Shown one piece after another: positions 13,777 through 24,349 of a stretch of 64,000 nucleotides of DNA. The stretch comes from Bacillus sp. SKDU12 (GTDB lineage: Bacteria; Bacillota; Bacilli; Bacillales; Bacillaceae). A program made the position numbers and the translations under genes. The DNA is taken from positions 45,728-109,727 of the forward strand of contig NZ_MSRC01000004.1 in the NCBI RefSeq assembly GCF_010093085.1. The letters are read 5' to 3'. Position 1 is the stretch's first letter. Each line of letters starts with the position of its first letter. The notes under the pieces were generated by a model. The model had not been told where the DNA came from and did no database searches. It saw nothing but the letters and a program-made list of their open reading frames with translations.

Positions 13777-15367
13777 ACCCTGTGATTTCATCATGGTGAT
13801 CAAAGAAATGCTGTTTTCCTATTTTGTGAAAAAGACCTGTTTTATGCAGCAGCTCCTTCGGCTGTGATTGCAATCCCACAATCATCAGCTTTCCGTTGTG
13901 GCGTTTAATCCTGTTCATAATGTTCCCCAGCACGGCTTCAGCCGACGTATCCATGTAGTGCACCTTATTCATGAGCAGAATAAGAGTTTTCGGCTTTTTC
14001 TGTACATGCTCCAGCAGTGAAGATTCAAGTGAATCAATTGACCCGAAAAACAGCGGCCCTTCTATGGCATACATGCTGACAGACGGGTCTTTTCTCTTCG
14101 CCAGAACAGGATGCGATTCCTGATTGTGGACACGGGTCGCTTCACTCATTCTTCTGATAAAGAACACAAATGCGAGCAGCAATCCGGTTGCCACACCAAT
14201 GATTAAGTCAAACAGAATCGTAAGGACAAAAGTCGCCGCCAAAATAATGGAATCAGCGTTTTTCAGCCTCAGCATGTTTGCGACTTCCTTGCGCTCACTC
14301 ATGTTCCATGCGACAACCATGAGAATGGGCGCCATGCTGGCAAGCGGCACATGAGACGCATAAGGTGCGAATACGAGCAGGACAAGAAGAACGACTACAC
14401 CATGAACGACGCCGGACACGGGGGAAACCGCCCCGTTTTTAATATTGGTTGCCGTTCTGGCGATCGCTCCTGTTGCCGGAATTCCGCCGAACAGTGGCGC
14501 AGCTATATTCGCAATCCCTTGGCCGACAAGCTCTTTGTTGCTGTCATGCTTTGAGCCCTTCATGTTATCAGCGACCATCGCGGACAGAATAGACTCAAGG
14601 CCGCCAAGAAGCGCGATAACAAGCGCTGCCGGAAACAGCATAACCATTTTATCCAATGTAAGGTCCGGGAACTGAAATTCCGGCAAATGGCGGGGAATAT
14701 CTCCATATGTTGACCCGATTGTCGCCATGCGGTCAGGGAAAAAGACAACCGCAACCAGTGTAGAAATAAGAAGCGCCAATAAAGCACCCGGTACTTTAGG
14801 CATCACTTTGGCGGATACAAGCAAAATGACGAGCCCGATGACTGCTGTCAAAATGGCATACATGTTAAAGGTACCGAGCTTCTGTGCAATTTCAAACATG
14901 TTGTGATGAAAATTCTCATGTTTTTCAACATTTTTCAAACCGAAAAAATTAGCGATTTGCTCAGTAAAGATCAATACGGCAATTCCGGCTGTAAAACCGA
15001 CGATAACGGGTTTCGGCACAAACTTCATAATTTTTCCGAGCTTAAACAGCCCGAACAGCACTAGCATTATCCCTGCCATAAACCCTGCGATCAGAAGGTT
15101 CTCCAAGCCGTACTGCATGATAATACCGAATAGAATGGGGACAAAGGCGCCAGTCGGACCGCCGATTTGATATTTGGATCCTCCAAACAAAGAAATACAA
15201 ATCCCTGCCACTACAACAGTGTACAGCCCGTATTCAGGCTCGACTCCCGAGGCAATGGCAAACGCCATCCCTAAAGGAATTGCCACGACACCTACTACAA
15301 TACCTGCGATCAAGTCTTTCTGAAATTTCTGTAAATTATACCCCTTGAATCTCCCTGAGAATCGCAT
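13775..15367 (-). CDS. yvdB: SulP-family anion transporter YvdB
   Basis: Membrane transporter with about ten to twelve hydrophobic segments (residues 15-400) and a cytoplasmic STAS domain at the C-terminus (about 420-525, with MDTSAEAVL near the regulatory loop). SulP proteins move sulfate, bicarbonate or other small anions. It lies 18 bp downstream of a carbonic anhydrase gene in the same transcription unit. That pairing recurs in bacteria and suggests bicarbonate rather than sulfate as substrate, which is inference from context. Its end meets the yvdC terminator. Confidence 0.9.
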   Translation of the reverse strand: MRFSGRFKGYNLQKFQKDLIAGIVVGVVAIPLGMAFAIASGVEPEYGLYTVVVAGICISLFGGSKYQIGGPTGAFVPILFGIIMQYGLENLLIAGFMAGIMLVLFGLFKLGKIMKFVPKPVIVGFTAGIAVLIFTEQIANFFGLKNVEKHENFHHNMFEIAQKLGTFNMYAILTAVIGLVILLVSAKVMPKVPGALLALLISTLVAVVFFPDRMATIGSTYGDIPRHLPEFQFPDLTLDKMVMLFPAALVIALLGGLESILSAMVADNMKGSKHDSNKELVGQGIANIAAPLFGGIPATGAIARTATNIKNGAVSPVSGVVHGVVVLLVLLVFAPYASHVPLASMAPILMVVAWNMSERKEVANMLRLKNADSIILAATFVLTILFDLIIGVATGLLLAFVFFIRRMSEATRVHNQESHPVLAKRKDPSVSMYAIEGPLFFGSIDSLESSLLEHVQKKPKTLILLMNKVHYMDTSAEAVLGNIMNRIKRHNGKLMIVGLQSQPKELLHKTGLFHKIGKQHFFDHHDEITG

Positions 15368-15385
15368 ATTTTGCTATAACCTCCC

Positions 15386-15970
15386 TTATGGATGTGTGTT
15401 TATAAGCTCAGTTTCATAACCGTTAATGATCACATCAAGTTTTCCTGTTTCAGGATGAATGACAAGTCCGTGCACCGGCACCTTCTTCGGCAGAAGCGGA
15501 TGGTTCTTGATCAGCTTCACACTGTGGGAAACGCTTTCTTCCACACTGTGAAAACCGGTCAGCCACGTTTTCAAATCAAGTCCCGCGCTGGTCAGCAAAT
15601 TCAGGCAATTTTCTTCCACGCCGCGTTCCTTTGCTTTCTCGAGAATCGAAGACGCATTTAATCCGGACATCCCGCATTCATGGTGGCCGACAATGCACAC
15701 CGCTTCAGCCTGCAATTCATAAATCGCCACCAGTATGCTTCGCATCACACTTCCAAATGGGTGAGAAACGATGGCTCCCGCATTTTTTACAATTTTAGCA
15801 TCGCCGTTTTTAAGCCCCATTGCTTGCGGAAGAAGTTCTGTGAGCCTTGTATCCATACAGGTGACAATAACGAGCCTTTTTGAAGGGAATTTTGTCGTTT
15901 TGTACGGTTCATACTTCTTCTCTCTGACAAACCGCTGATTGTGTTCCAAAATTGATGTTAAAGAAACCAT
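15386..15970 (-). CDS. yvdA: Beta-class carbonic anhydrase YvdA
   Basis: Zinc enzyme interconverting CO2 and bicarbonate in the cytoplasm. Zinc ligands of the beta class are visible: Cys in VTCMDTR, and His and Cys in the GHHECGMSG motif; the Asp-Arg dyad (MDTR) is also present. Two in-frame ATGs compete. The upstream one (15979) is directly against the GGGAG box, whereas the second gives normal 9-nt spacing, so the 194-residue form starting MVSLTSILE is chosen; the difference is three residues. It forms an operon with the SulP transporter gene yvdB. Confidence 0.93.
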   Translation of the reverse strand: MVSLTSILEHNQRFVREKKYEPYKTTKFPSKRLVIVTCMDTRLTELLPQAMGLKNGDAKIVKNAGAIVSHPFGSVMRSILVAIYELQAEAVCIVGHHECGMSGLNASSILEKAKERGVEENCLNLLTSAGLDLKTWLTGFHSVEESVSHSVKLIKNHPLLPKKVPVHGLVIHPETGKLDVIINGYETELINTHP

Positions 15971-15979
15971 TTGATTCAT

Positions 15980-17350
<1,371 letters not shown>

Positions 17351-17355
17351 ACAAA

Positions 17356-17385
17356 AATCCGGTCTGGATCAGACCGGATTTCCTA
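17356..17385. terminator. Bidirectional terminator between yvcT and psdB
   Basis: The perfect stem AATCCGGTCT / AGACCGGATT with a 5-nt loop is flanked by A- and T-rich tracts, between convergent genes. Confidence 0.9.
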
Positions 17386-19326
17386 CTATATATGCTGAAG
17401 AACAGCACGCTTATAAATATGACGAGTGACGATATAATAAACAGCCTGAAACACAAAATAAATGAAGAAAACAATTACACCTTCAAGAAACAAGTTGGAA
17501 TTCAGCATGTTACTTAGCGCCGCATACGCAAAACCGGCGTGAATAGCACCCGCGATAAATGGAATGAAAAACAAAAATCTAATTTGCTTCCCGAGGATAG
17601 AGTGAACCTCTTTGTCCGTAATCCCCATTCTCTTTAATGCTAAAACTTGCACTCTCGTATCTTCTATTTCCGTAAACATCCGCAAATACAGCATGCTTCC
17701 TTGCACGATAAAAAACAGTACGCTGACAAACAGACCGATAAACAGCATTAATGCGACTCCCTGCTTTACAATTTGAAAACTAGGGGCACGTGTTTGAAAA
17801 TCAGATGTATGTTCTTTCGGCACCATATTTCCAAGCTTTTCAGAGACATCTACCGTCTCCTGCCAATGCTCAAGCTCATAACCTACCACTCTCATCTGGT
17901 TGTTCAGCGGCACATCCCGCGTCAGACTGTCAAAGCTTTTTTCGCTGACAACCAATAAACGGCTGACTTCTCCGACTGGCATCAATATCCCTTTGTTTTG
18001 CTGCTTTTTCATGACATAGGAAAGTGTTTTTCCTGATTTCATGTGAAAGGCTGCTGTTTCCCCTTCACCAAATGTATCTTTTACCATCATTTGAAACGGA
18101 ACATTAATAAACGCTTCATTTTCTTGTAAATGAATAACAGGGAAACCTTTTTCCTTTGCCACTTGATTATAAATTTTCTCTGAAATCAGCAAAGCCTCCG
18201 CTTCCGCTTTCCTGTTTTCATACGGCAAGTCTGATTGAAAAGTGACAGGAATCCCTGTGGCATCCACCTTATATTTGATATCAGCATCAGCTTTTTTCAA
18301 TATATTCTCTGCATTTTCAGGCTCCATTACTTGAAAATGAGAAGCGTCTTTTTCCACCCAGGAAACAGATTGAGGAATGCTTTGCTCCTCCTGTCTTTCT
18401 AAATCAGCATAAAACATATAGATAACACCAGTAGCGGTTAAAATGACCGCTGTAATGATAGAGGTTAAAAACAGCATGCGTGCATGATCTTTCAGCCTAA
18501 ATATCATGTTGGAGCGGACAATCATATTCGTACCTTTATAAAAGCTATGTTTCTTTTTGTAAAGCATACGGAAGAACGCCACACTGCTTTGGGTGAAAAA
18601 GAAATACGTTCCGATTAACACTAAAATTAAAATGGGAAATACACGAAATACCATATCAATCGCATTCGCTGTGGCAGACAGATAATAACCGCCAGCAAGA
18701 CACAATAAAGACAGCACAGTGAGCCATTTTGAATAAGCCGGCAAGCTTTTTGGCTTTTGGGCCGACTTCATCAGCTCAATAATTTCCAGCTTGCGAATTC
18801 GTGCCAGCGATAAAAGGAGCAGCGTTTGAAACAGGATGAAAAAGCCCAAAGCTGTCATCACAAACGCTTTCGGCACAATGACAAACGAAATCGGCACCTT
18901 CACGCTGAGCATCCAAGTCATGACCATAAAAAACAGCTTTGAACATAACAGCCCTGTTCCAATGCCGGCCGCAATCGCCGCTAAAGAAATAAGAGACTGT
19001 TCATAATAAATCATCTTGCGCAGCTGCTGCTTTGATGTACCAAATAGCGTCAGCAGCCCAAACTCTTTTTTTCTCGCCTGCAAAAACGCAGAGTTTGAAT
19101 AGGAGATGAAAAAGATACAAAACACAATGATAACGATAAGGGCTGCACCCAAGCATGTTTTGACAAGGCTTCCGCCATATATATTATCTTCGTTGACATC
19201 TGGGTGGAAAATAAAAGATGTGAAGACAAAAAACACCGAAACAGCAAATACACAGCTTAAAAAATAGGCGACATATCGTTGCAGATTGCCAAGAATGTTT
19301 TTACGGGCGATGGTTCTCAAATTCAT
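17386..19326 (-). CDS. psdB: Lantibiotic-resistance ABC transporter permease PsdB
   Basis: BceB-type permease that, with PsdA, detoxifies lipid II-binding lantibiotics such as nisin and forms the sensory complex with PsdS. The 646-residue protein has ten predicted helices and the characteristic large extracellular domain of about 210 residues between helices 7 and 8 (roughly 310-520). The ATG of MNLRTIARK has GGAGG 8 nt upstream; seven extra in-frame codons upstream lack one. The start lies inside the psdA 3' end (26-bp overlap), so translation is coupled. Confidence 0.95.
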   Translation of the reverse strand: MNLRTIARKNILGNLQRYVAYFLSCVFAVSVFFVFTSFIFHPDVNEDNIYGGSLVKTCLGAALIVIIVFCIFFISYSNSAFLQARKKEFGLLTLFGTSKQQLRKMIYYEQSLISLAAIAAGIGTGLLCSKLFFMVMTWMLSVKVPISFVIVPKAFVMTALGFFILFQTLLLLSLARIRKLEIIELMKSAQKPKSLPAYSKWLTVLSLLCLAGGYYLSATANAIDMVFRVFPILILVLIGTYFFFTQSSVAFFRMLYKKKHSFYKGTNMIVRSNMIFRLKDHARMLFLTSIITAVILTATGVIYMFYADLERQEEQSIPQSVSWVEKDASHFQVMEPENAENILKKADADIKYKVDATGIPVTFQSDLPYENRKAEAEALLISEKIYNQVAKEKGFPVIHLQENEAFINVPFQMMVKDTFGEGETAAFHMKSGKTLSYVMKKQQNKGILMPVGEVSRLLVVSEKSFDSLTRDVPLNNQMRVVGYELEHWQETVDVSEKLGNMVPKEHTSDFQTRAPSFQIVKQGVALMLFIGLFVSVLFFIVQGSMLYLRMFTEIEDTRVQVLALKRMGITDKEVHSILGKQIRFLFFIPFIAGAIHAGFAYAALSNMLNSNLFLEGVIVFFIYFVFQAVYYIVTRHIYKRAVLQHI

Positions 19327-20080
19327 GAAAATCGCCTCCCAACACACTCAAGGTATCCAATATACTCTGATAAAACACCTGCCGATTTGTCCCTCTGCGA
19401 ATCTCTGAAAAGAAACGGCCGTCTTTAATAAAAATAATCCGTTTACAGAAGCTTGCCGCTGTGGCATCATGTGTAACCAACAGAATCGTCGCTTCCTTTT
19501 CTTCATTCAGCTGGGCCAGCGTGTTCATCACTTGTTTTGCCGACTTTGAATCAAGGTTTCCTGTCGGTTCATCGGCAAGAATGAGCGCCGGATGGTGAAT
19601 AATCGCTCTGGCGCAGGCTGCACGCTGCTGCTGTCCGCCCGACACCTCATATGTCCGGTGGTCAAGAATATGCTTGATTTGCAGTGTATCCGCCAATTCT
19701 TCCAAGCGGACTTCCATGTCTCTCAGCTTTACCTTATCCAAGGCGAGCGGGAGTAAAATATTTTCCCGAATCGTCAGCGTATCAAGCAGATTAAAATCCT
19801 GAAAGACGAAGCCGAGTTCTCTTCGGCGAAACAAAGCCAGGTCTTGATCCTTTAACATTTTCGGCTGAATGCCGTTGATCATCATCTCACCCTGGGTCGG
19901 CTTATCAATGGTCGCCAGCAAATTTAGGAGCGTGGTTTTTCCGCTTCCCGATGGCCCCATAATTCCTACAAATTCTCCTTTTTCCACACTGAGGTCAAAG
20001 TCGCTGAGCGCTTGGTATGATATCGTACCTTTATTTGAATAGTATGTCTTTGATAGGTTCGTTGTCTGTAACACGTTCAT
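19301..20080 (-). CDS. psdA: Lantibiotic-resistance ABC transporter ATP-binding protein PsdA
   Basis: MacB/BceA-family ATPase. Walker A GPSGSGKTT (about 42-50), signature VSGGQQQRA (about 147), Walker B LILADEPTGN and the switch His in LLVTHD are present. It powers PsdB and drives flux sensing by the PsdS kinase. It starts with ATG after GGAGGAGC. The gene is 82 bp downstream of psdS, with a TATAAT (20103-20108) but no recognisable -35 (TGGGAG at 20126-20131), as expected for a promoter that depends on the response regulator PsdR. Confidence 0.95.
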   Translation of the reverse strand: MNVLQTTNLSKTYYSNKGTISYQALSDFDLSVEKGEFVGIMGPSGSGKTTLLNLLATIDKPTQGEMMINGIQPKMLKDQDLALFRRRELGFVFQDFNLLDTLTIRENILLPLALDKVKLRDMEVRLEELADTLQIKHILDHRTYEVSGGQQQRAACARAIIHHPALILADEPTGNLDSKSAKQVMNTLAQLNEEKEATILLVTHDATAASFCKRIIFIKDGRFFSEIRRGTNRQVFYQSILDTLSVLGGDFHEFENHRP

Positions 20081-20102
20081 GTTGTGCTCCTCCTTTTTCT
20101 TT

Positions 20103-20131
20103 ATTATAAAAAGGAAGTCAGCATCCTCCCA
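20103..20131 (-). promoter_or_regulatory. Activator-dependent promoter of psdAB
   Basis: The - strand carries a perfect -10 TATAAT with a very poor -35 at 17-nt spacing, in the 82-bp gap between psdS and psdA. The poor -35 fits induction through PsdR. The regulator box itself is not obvious to me. Confidence 0.5.
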
Positions 20132-20162
20132 TCGAACTTTCTTGCAATTCCGCTCCCCAGCC

Positions 20163-21233
20163 TTACAATGCTGTCACATTCACGAGGGTGTCACTTGAAA
20201 ACACGATCGTCATCACAGTGCCAGCCCCTTCTTTTGATTCCGCATACAGCTTATGGCCAAGCCGGCTGCACACCTGTTTTGCCAAATAAAGGCCCATTCC
20301 CGTCGCCTCTGTCATGCTTCGTCCGTTTTCTCCGGTAAAAAAAGCGTCAAAAATCCGCGGCAGATCCTGCGGCGGTATGCCAATCCCTTCATCTGAAACC
20401 GATAAGCGTGTCTCATGCCCCTCAGTCCCAATTCGGATTGTAATAGAGTCTCCCACACCTTGCTTTGAATATTTTAAGGCGTTGAAGAGGATTTGCTCAA
20501 CAACAAAGGAAAGCCATTTTTGATCACTGGAAATCTGAATGGCAGTTGGCGGCGCATGTAATTTTGGAAAAAGGCGCCGTTTGATAAACTGCCGTTTTTC
20601 CTGATTGATGAGTGATCGGACCAGCTCTGCCAAATCCAAGGTTTGCGGCTTTACATCGAACGCAAATTCCTCCAGTCTGGCTGTTTGCAGCATCATATCA
20701 AGCCCATGGCGGAATCTCTCATTTTCATCCTCCAACTCCTCTAAAAATGTCGGAAAAGAGGATGAGGTTCCGTTTTTTCCTTCTTGTATCATGAGAGAAA
20801 TGACAGATACCGGTGTTTTCATATGATGAACCCATTGATTGGTGAAGGTATAATGCTGTTTTTGCTGATTCAGGTATTGTAAGAGCCTGCTGTCGTATTG
20901 CTGTCCAAGTACATTGATTATTTTCGTCCAAAGCGCTTGCTCTCGTGTTCTTGGCTGTCGGGCTTTCAAAGACTGTCCGATGTCATTTGAAAAAGATGCT
21001 TGTTCTGCAAGCTTTTTGACATAAGCCAAAAAGGAAAATTGCCGAATGCAATCGGCAATAATACCCGCAGCTAAAAGAACACCGGGCAATACCCATATGT
21101 ATATCATATTTTCTGCGGGAGGTTCTGCACCGCTCTCTATGATGCTTAAATACGCAATCAGCATGGCAGTTCCTATCCCTAATAATGAAAATAGAATAAT
21201 AGCGAAGCGATCAATGAGATAAGTCTTTAACAC
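20163..21233 (-). CDS. psdS: Intramembrane-sensing histidine kinase PsdS
   Basis: BceS-type sensor kinase with two N-terminal helices (about 10-27 and 40-60) and almost no extracellular loop, so it cannot bind ligand itself and senses through PsdAB. The phospho-acceptor His is in [10 protein letters not shown] (about residue 124). The ATP-binding part shows an N-box with FNALKYS and a G-box DEGIGIP, then GMGLYLAK. Translation starts at GTG inside the psdR 3' end (7-bp overlap), with AAGGAT as ribosome binding site. It phosphorylates PsdR. Confidence 0.94.
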   Translation of the reverse strand: MLKTYLIDRFAIILFSLLGIGTAMLIAYLSIIESGAEPPAENMIYIWVLPGVLLAAGIIADCIRQFSFLAYVKKLAEQASFSNDIGQSLKARQPRTREQALWTKIINVLGQQYDSRLLQYLNQQKQHYTFTNQWVHHMKTPVSVISLMIQEGKNGTSSSFPTFLEELEDENERFRHGLDMMLQTARLEEFAFDVKPQTLDLAELVRSLINQEKRQFIKRRLFPKLHAPPTAIQISSDQKWLSFVVEQILFNALKYSKQGVGDSITIRIGTEGHETRLSVSDEGIGIPPQDLPRIFDAFFTGENGRSMTEATGMGLYLAKQVCSRLGHKLYAESKEGAGTVMTIVFSSDTLVNVTAL

Positions 21234-21940
21234 TCCAGTTCATCCTTCCGATTGACTTGAAATTGATAGCCTTGTCCTCTTATCGTTGAAATACAATCTT
21301 TCAGTCCCGCATTCTCCAGTTTTCTCCGCAGCCGATTGACATTGACCGTCAGCGTATTATCATCAACAAAATCGATATCATCCCATAAAGCCTCCAGCAA
21401 TTCATCACGGGAGACGATTTTTTTGTGCTCCCTCACGAAAATCGAGAGGAGCTGAAATTCTTTTTGTGAAAACAAGATGCGGATGCTGTTCCACTCGGCC
21501 TCATTCTGATCAGGATAAACCGTTAGCCCGCCAAGCTCCACTATTCTTGATTCCTGTGGCAAAGAGGGTGAATATTCACCATATGTGCGACGCAGGACGC
21601 TTTTAATTTTGGCCATCACTACCTCTAGATGGAACGGCTTCGTAATATAATCATCCCCGCCATTTTCAATCGCCATCACCTGATTCAGCTCATCAGTCCG
21701 TGCTGATATAAAAATAATCGGCGCATTGGAAATGGTGCGAATTTGCCTGCACCAATAAAACCCATCAAAAAAAGGCAGGTTGATATCAAGCAGCACCAGA
21801 TCGGGCTTCATTTCTGTAAATTCCAATTTTATATCATTCAGCTGTTCAGCCATTTTCACTTCATATCCGTATTTTTGAAGATGACCGCCCAGCAAAGAAG
21901 CAATCCGCTCGTCATCTTCCACAAGCAAAATCCGATACAC
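21227..21940 (-). CDS. psdR: Response regulator PsdR
   Basis: OmpR-family regulator of the lantibiotic stress response: receiver domain (about 1-120) with acidic pocket EDD, phosphorylation site Asp in LVLLDINLP, and Lys in DDYITKPF; then a winged-helix DNA-binding domain (about 130-232). The start is GTG with AAGGGGGA a few nt upstream. It is first in the psdRS pair and activates the psdAB promoter downstream. Confidence 0.94.
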   Translation of the reverse strand: MYRILLVEDDERIASLLGGHLQKYGYEVKMAEQLNDIKLEFTEMKPDLVLLDINLPFFDGFYWCRQIRTISNAPIIFISARTDELNQVMAIENGGDDYITKPFHLEVVMAKIKSVLRRTYGEYSPSLPQESRIVELGGLTVYPDQNEAEWNSIRILFSQKEFQLLSIFVREHKKIVSRDELLEALWDDIDFVDDNTLTVNVNRLRRKLENAGLKDCISTIRGQGYQFQVNRKDELEC

Positions 21941-22087
21941 GTTTATCCCCCTTATATGTAAAACACAAAAATTTTTCTAGAAGATACCAAAATTATTATA
22001 GCATGGGATGAAATAGCAAATCGGTCTTTTTCTTTTCATTATGATAGAATGGAAAAGGTGAAATTTTCATAATAGGCAGGTGTGGTG

Positions 22088-22297
22088 ATGAAGAAAATCA
22101 TGCTGTTTCTGGCCATTACGTCAATTCTTTCAGCATGTCAGCCCCACTATACTGGGAAGTACATAGAAATTGGGGATTCACTAACTGAATATAGCAAAGA
22201 GTGCTTTAAAGAGAATGAAATTCCTTATAAATACGAAAAGGGAAAACTGTATATCCCTGAAGATGCATTTGATCCAGCAATCAATACTTGTTCATAA
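22088..22297 (+). CDS. Small predicted lipoprotein (69 residues)
   Basis: Unrecognised function. The product has a lipoprotein signal peptide ending in ITSILSACQ (acylated Cys at about residue 17) and a 52-residue mature part with a second and third Cys (residues 40 and 68), suggesting a possible disulfide. Two GTG codons precede the ATG; the GGCAGGTG box spaces best to the ATG at 22088 or the GTG just before it. It lies alone between psdR and yvcN and ends in a good bidirectional terminator, which supports a real gene. It may correspond to the small gene yvzJ of strain 168, but I am not certain of that name. Confidence 0.65.
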   Translation: MKKIMLFLAITSILSACQPHYTGKYIEIGDSLTEYSKECFKENEIPYKYEKGKLYIPEDAFDPAINTCS

Positions 22298-22298
22298 G

Positions 22299-22329
22299 AA
22301 AAAGCCTGCAGATAACCTGCAAGCTTTTT
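22299..22329. terminator. Bidirectional terminator
   Basis: AAAAAGCCTGCAG / CTGCAAGCTTTTT with a 5-nt loop has one mismatch in a 13-bp stem, with its own A and T tracts. It serves the small lipoprotein gene (+) and yvcN (-). Confidence 0.88.
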
Positions 22330-22332
22330 ACG

Positions 22333-23088
22333 TTACAAAAAATAAGTATTTAATTTCTCTTCAAATTCTGAAGAGCCAATATCCCTTTTTTGAATGTCAC
22401 CACCGTTTTCATGGATGGTGAAATGGCGGTTTGACATGACCATCCGACCGTTTGGTGTCAGCTTTGAGGCGAGCGGTGATTTGTTAAAAGGAGATTTTTC
22501 ATGAGAGTGTATCATGTCCTTCATGTCATCTAAATCATCCGGATCGCTCTCTTCAAGGGTAAAGGCGTAACCGATTTGCCAGCCTTCCCCTTTATCCATC
22601 AACAGAACATGGCTGCCCATTTCTGTCTCTTCTTCTTTCACTCGAAATGACCCGACAGGTGACTGTACCGTTTCTCCAGAAAGCGGTATCGGCTGGAGCG
22701 CCAGATTGATGCCGAAGCCGGTATCAACGATGTAATCGCCTTTTTCCGCTGACAGCCATACAGCAGCATGTGATCCTTCTAACGCCCAATCTTCTAGATG
22801 TCCTGCATAAACTGTGCCTCGAATGAGCTTTACATGGAACCCGGCCTCACGCAGGATAAAATAAAGCAAACCATTTAAATCGTAGCAAAGGCCGCCATGC
22901 TGATCTTTGACCAGGCGGCGCCATAGCTCTTTTTTTGTTACCTTATAATTCTCTTTTGCAAGTACGGCACGGTTTTCAAAGGGAAAACGGTAAGCCATTG
23001 CTTGGAGAAAAAGAGGAAGGTCATTGAAGCTGACATAGTCTTTCTTCCAGCCGATTTTCCGGAAGCAGTCTTTTAGAAAGTCACTCAT
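22333..23088 (-). CDS. yvcN: Arylamine N-acetyltransferase-like protein YvcN
   Basis: Acetyl-CoA-dependent NAT-family enzyme. The Cys-His-Asp triad is visible: Cys in HGGLCYDLN (about residue 70), His in LEGSHAAVW (about 110) and Asp in YIVDTGFG (about 125). At 251 residues it is slightly shorter than classical NATs. It is last in the yvcI-rapZ-glmR-whiA-crh-yvcN operon, 8 bp after crh. The physiological substrate is unknown; xenobiotic arylamine acetylation is the family activity. Confidence 0.9.
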   Translation of the reverse strand: MSDFLKDCFRKIGWKKDYVSFNDLPLFLQAMAYRFPFENRAVLAKENYKVTKKELWRRLVKDQHGGLCYDLNGLLYFILREAGFHVKLIRGTVYAGHLEDWALEGSHAAVWLSAEKGDYIVDTGFGINLALQPIPLSGETVQSPVGSFRVKEEETEMGSHVLLMDKGEGWQIGYAFTLEESDPDDLDDMKDMIHSHEKSPFNKSPLASKLTPNGRMVMSNRHFTIHENGGDIQKRDIGSSEFEEKLNTYFL

Positions 23089-23096
23089 TTTATCAC

Positions 23097-23354
23097 CTAC
23101 ACTTCCTCTTGAACATAAGCAGCCAGCTGTTCCACCGCTTCTTGTTCGTCTTCTCCTTCGGCCATCAAGGTAACTTCAGTACCTGTGCTTACCGCAAGGC
23201 TCATCAGCCCCATGATGCTTTTTGCGTTTACTTTTTTTCCATCCTTTTCAAGAAACACATCTGACATAAATCGATTTGCCTCTTGTACAAACAAAGCAGC
23301 AGGACGCGCCTGCAGTCCTGTCTTTAAACGAACTTCCACTTTCTGCTGAACCAT
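23097..23354 (-). CDS. crh: Catabolite repression HPr-like protein Crh
   Basis: 85-residue paralogue of HPr that acts as CcpA corepressor when phosphorylated on Ser46 by HPr kinase (hprK is at 51639 in this window). The sequence shows Gln at position 15 (GLQARP) instead of the HPr catalytic His, so it cannot take part in PTS phosphotransfer, while the Ser46 site (KSIMGLMSL) is conserved. In B. subtilis it also binds methylglyoxal synthase. It starts with ATG after AGGGGAA and lies 23 bp from whiA. Confidence 0.96.
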   Translation of the reverse strand: MVQQKVEVRLKTGLQARPAALFVQEANRFMSDVFLEKDGKKVNAKSIMGLMSLAVSTGTEVTLMAEGEDEQEAVEQLAAYVQEEV

Positions 23355-23377
23355 AAGATTTCCCCTTTTCTTTACGG

Positions 23378-24328
23378 TTATTTTAAAGTGACGGTTTGCC
23401 CTGTCCGCAGCTGTTCTGCGATTTCATCAAGTTTTCTGAGCCTGTGGTTGATCCCTGATTTGCTGATTTTTCCGCTTGTCACCATTTCTCCGAGCTCTTT
23501 CAGCGTCACTTCCTGATAATCAACCCGAAGCTGTGCGATTTCCCGGAGTTTTTCAGGAAGCGCATCCAGACCGATTCTTTCATCAATGTATTTAATATTT
23601 TCCACCTGTCTGAGCGAAGCACCGATCGTTTTGTTTAAGTTGGCAGTTTCACAATTGACGAGACGATTGACTGAGTTTCTCATATCCCTGACAATCCGGA
23701 CATCCTCAAATCGCAAAAGCGAGTTGTGGGCGCCGATCACATTCAGAAACTCAGTAATCTTTTCCGCCTCTTTTAAATAGGTGATATAGCCTTTTTTTCG
23801 TTCGAGCGTTTTGCTGTTTAGCTGAAACTCATTTAACAGGTCGCATAATGAATCATTATGCTCCTTATAAAGAGAGAAAATTTCTAAATGATAAGAGGAG
23901 GTTTCCGGGTTATTGACCGAACCTCCCGCCAAAAATGCCCCTCGCATATAAGAACGCTTGCAGCATCTCTTTTTGACCAGCTCTTTCGAAATACTTCGTT
24001 CAAACACAAAATTCTCCCCGAGTATTTTTAAATCCTCTAAGATCTCTTTTGCCTTTTCTGAAAAACGCACAATATAGACGTTATTTTTTTTCAGCCGCAT
24101 TTTCTTTCTGACCAGCAGCTCGACAGATACATCATATTGTTTTTTCAGTAATGTATAGATGCGGCGGGCAATCGCCGCATTTTCGGTTTGAACATCAAGT
24201 ACGAGATGGCGGTTTGTAAATGATAAAGCTCCATTCATCCGGATAAGCGCAGACAGTTCTGCGTTAATACAGCAGTCTTTCACTTCCAGATTGGTTAATT
24301 CTTTTTTTGTTTCTGATGCAAATGACAT
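23378..24328 (-). CDS. whiA: WhiA DNA-binding protein
   Basis: LAGLIDADG-derived N-terminal domain (about 1-210) fused to a C-terminal helix-turn-helix (about 220-316, with [16 protein letters not shown]). In Bacillus WhiA influences chromosome segregation and Z-ring formation; the homing-endonuclease catalytic residues are lost in this family. It is conserved next to rapZ and glmR across Firmicutes and Actinobacteria, and that order is seen here. The 316-residue length is normal. GGTGGC precedes the ATG. Confidence 0.95.
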   Translation of the reverse strand: MSFASETKKELTNLEVKDCCINAELSALIRMNGALSFTNRHLVLDVQTENAAIARRIYTLLKKQYDVSVELLVRKKMRLKKNNVYIVRFSEKAKEILEDLKILGENFVFERSISKELVKKRCCKRSYMRGAFLAGGSVNNPETSSYHLEIFSLYKEHNDSLCDLLNEFQLNSKTLERKKGYITYLKEAEKITEFLNVIGAHNSLLRFEDVRIVRDMRNSVNRLVNCETANLNKTIGASLRQVENIKYIDERIGLDALPEKLREIAQLRVDYQEVTLKELGEMVTSGKISKSGINHRLRKLDEIAEQLRTGQTVTLK

Positions 24329-24349
24329 ATAGCCACCTCATTTCTGGCT

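Noticed and set aside
13775..15367. yvdB as a plain sulfate permease with known substrate
   Set aside because: The SulP family is clear, but sequence alone does not fix the anion; the carbonic anhydrase neighbour argues for caution.
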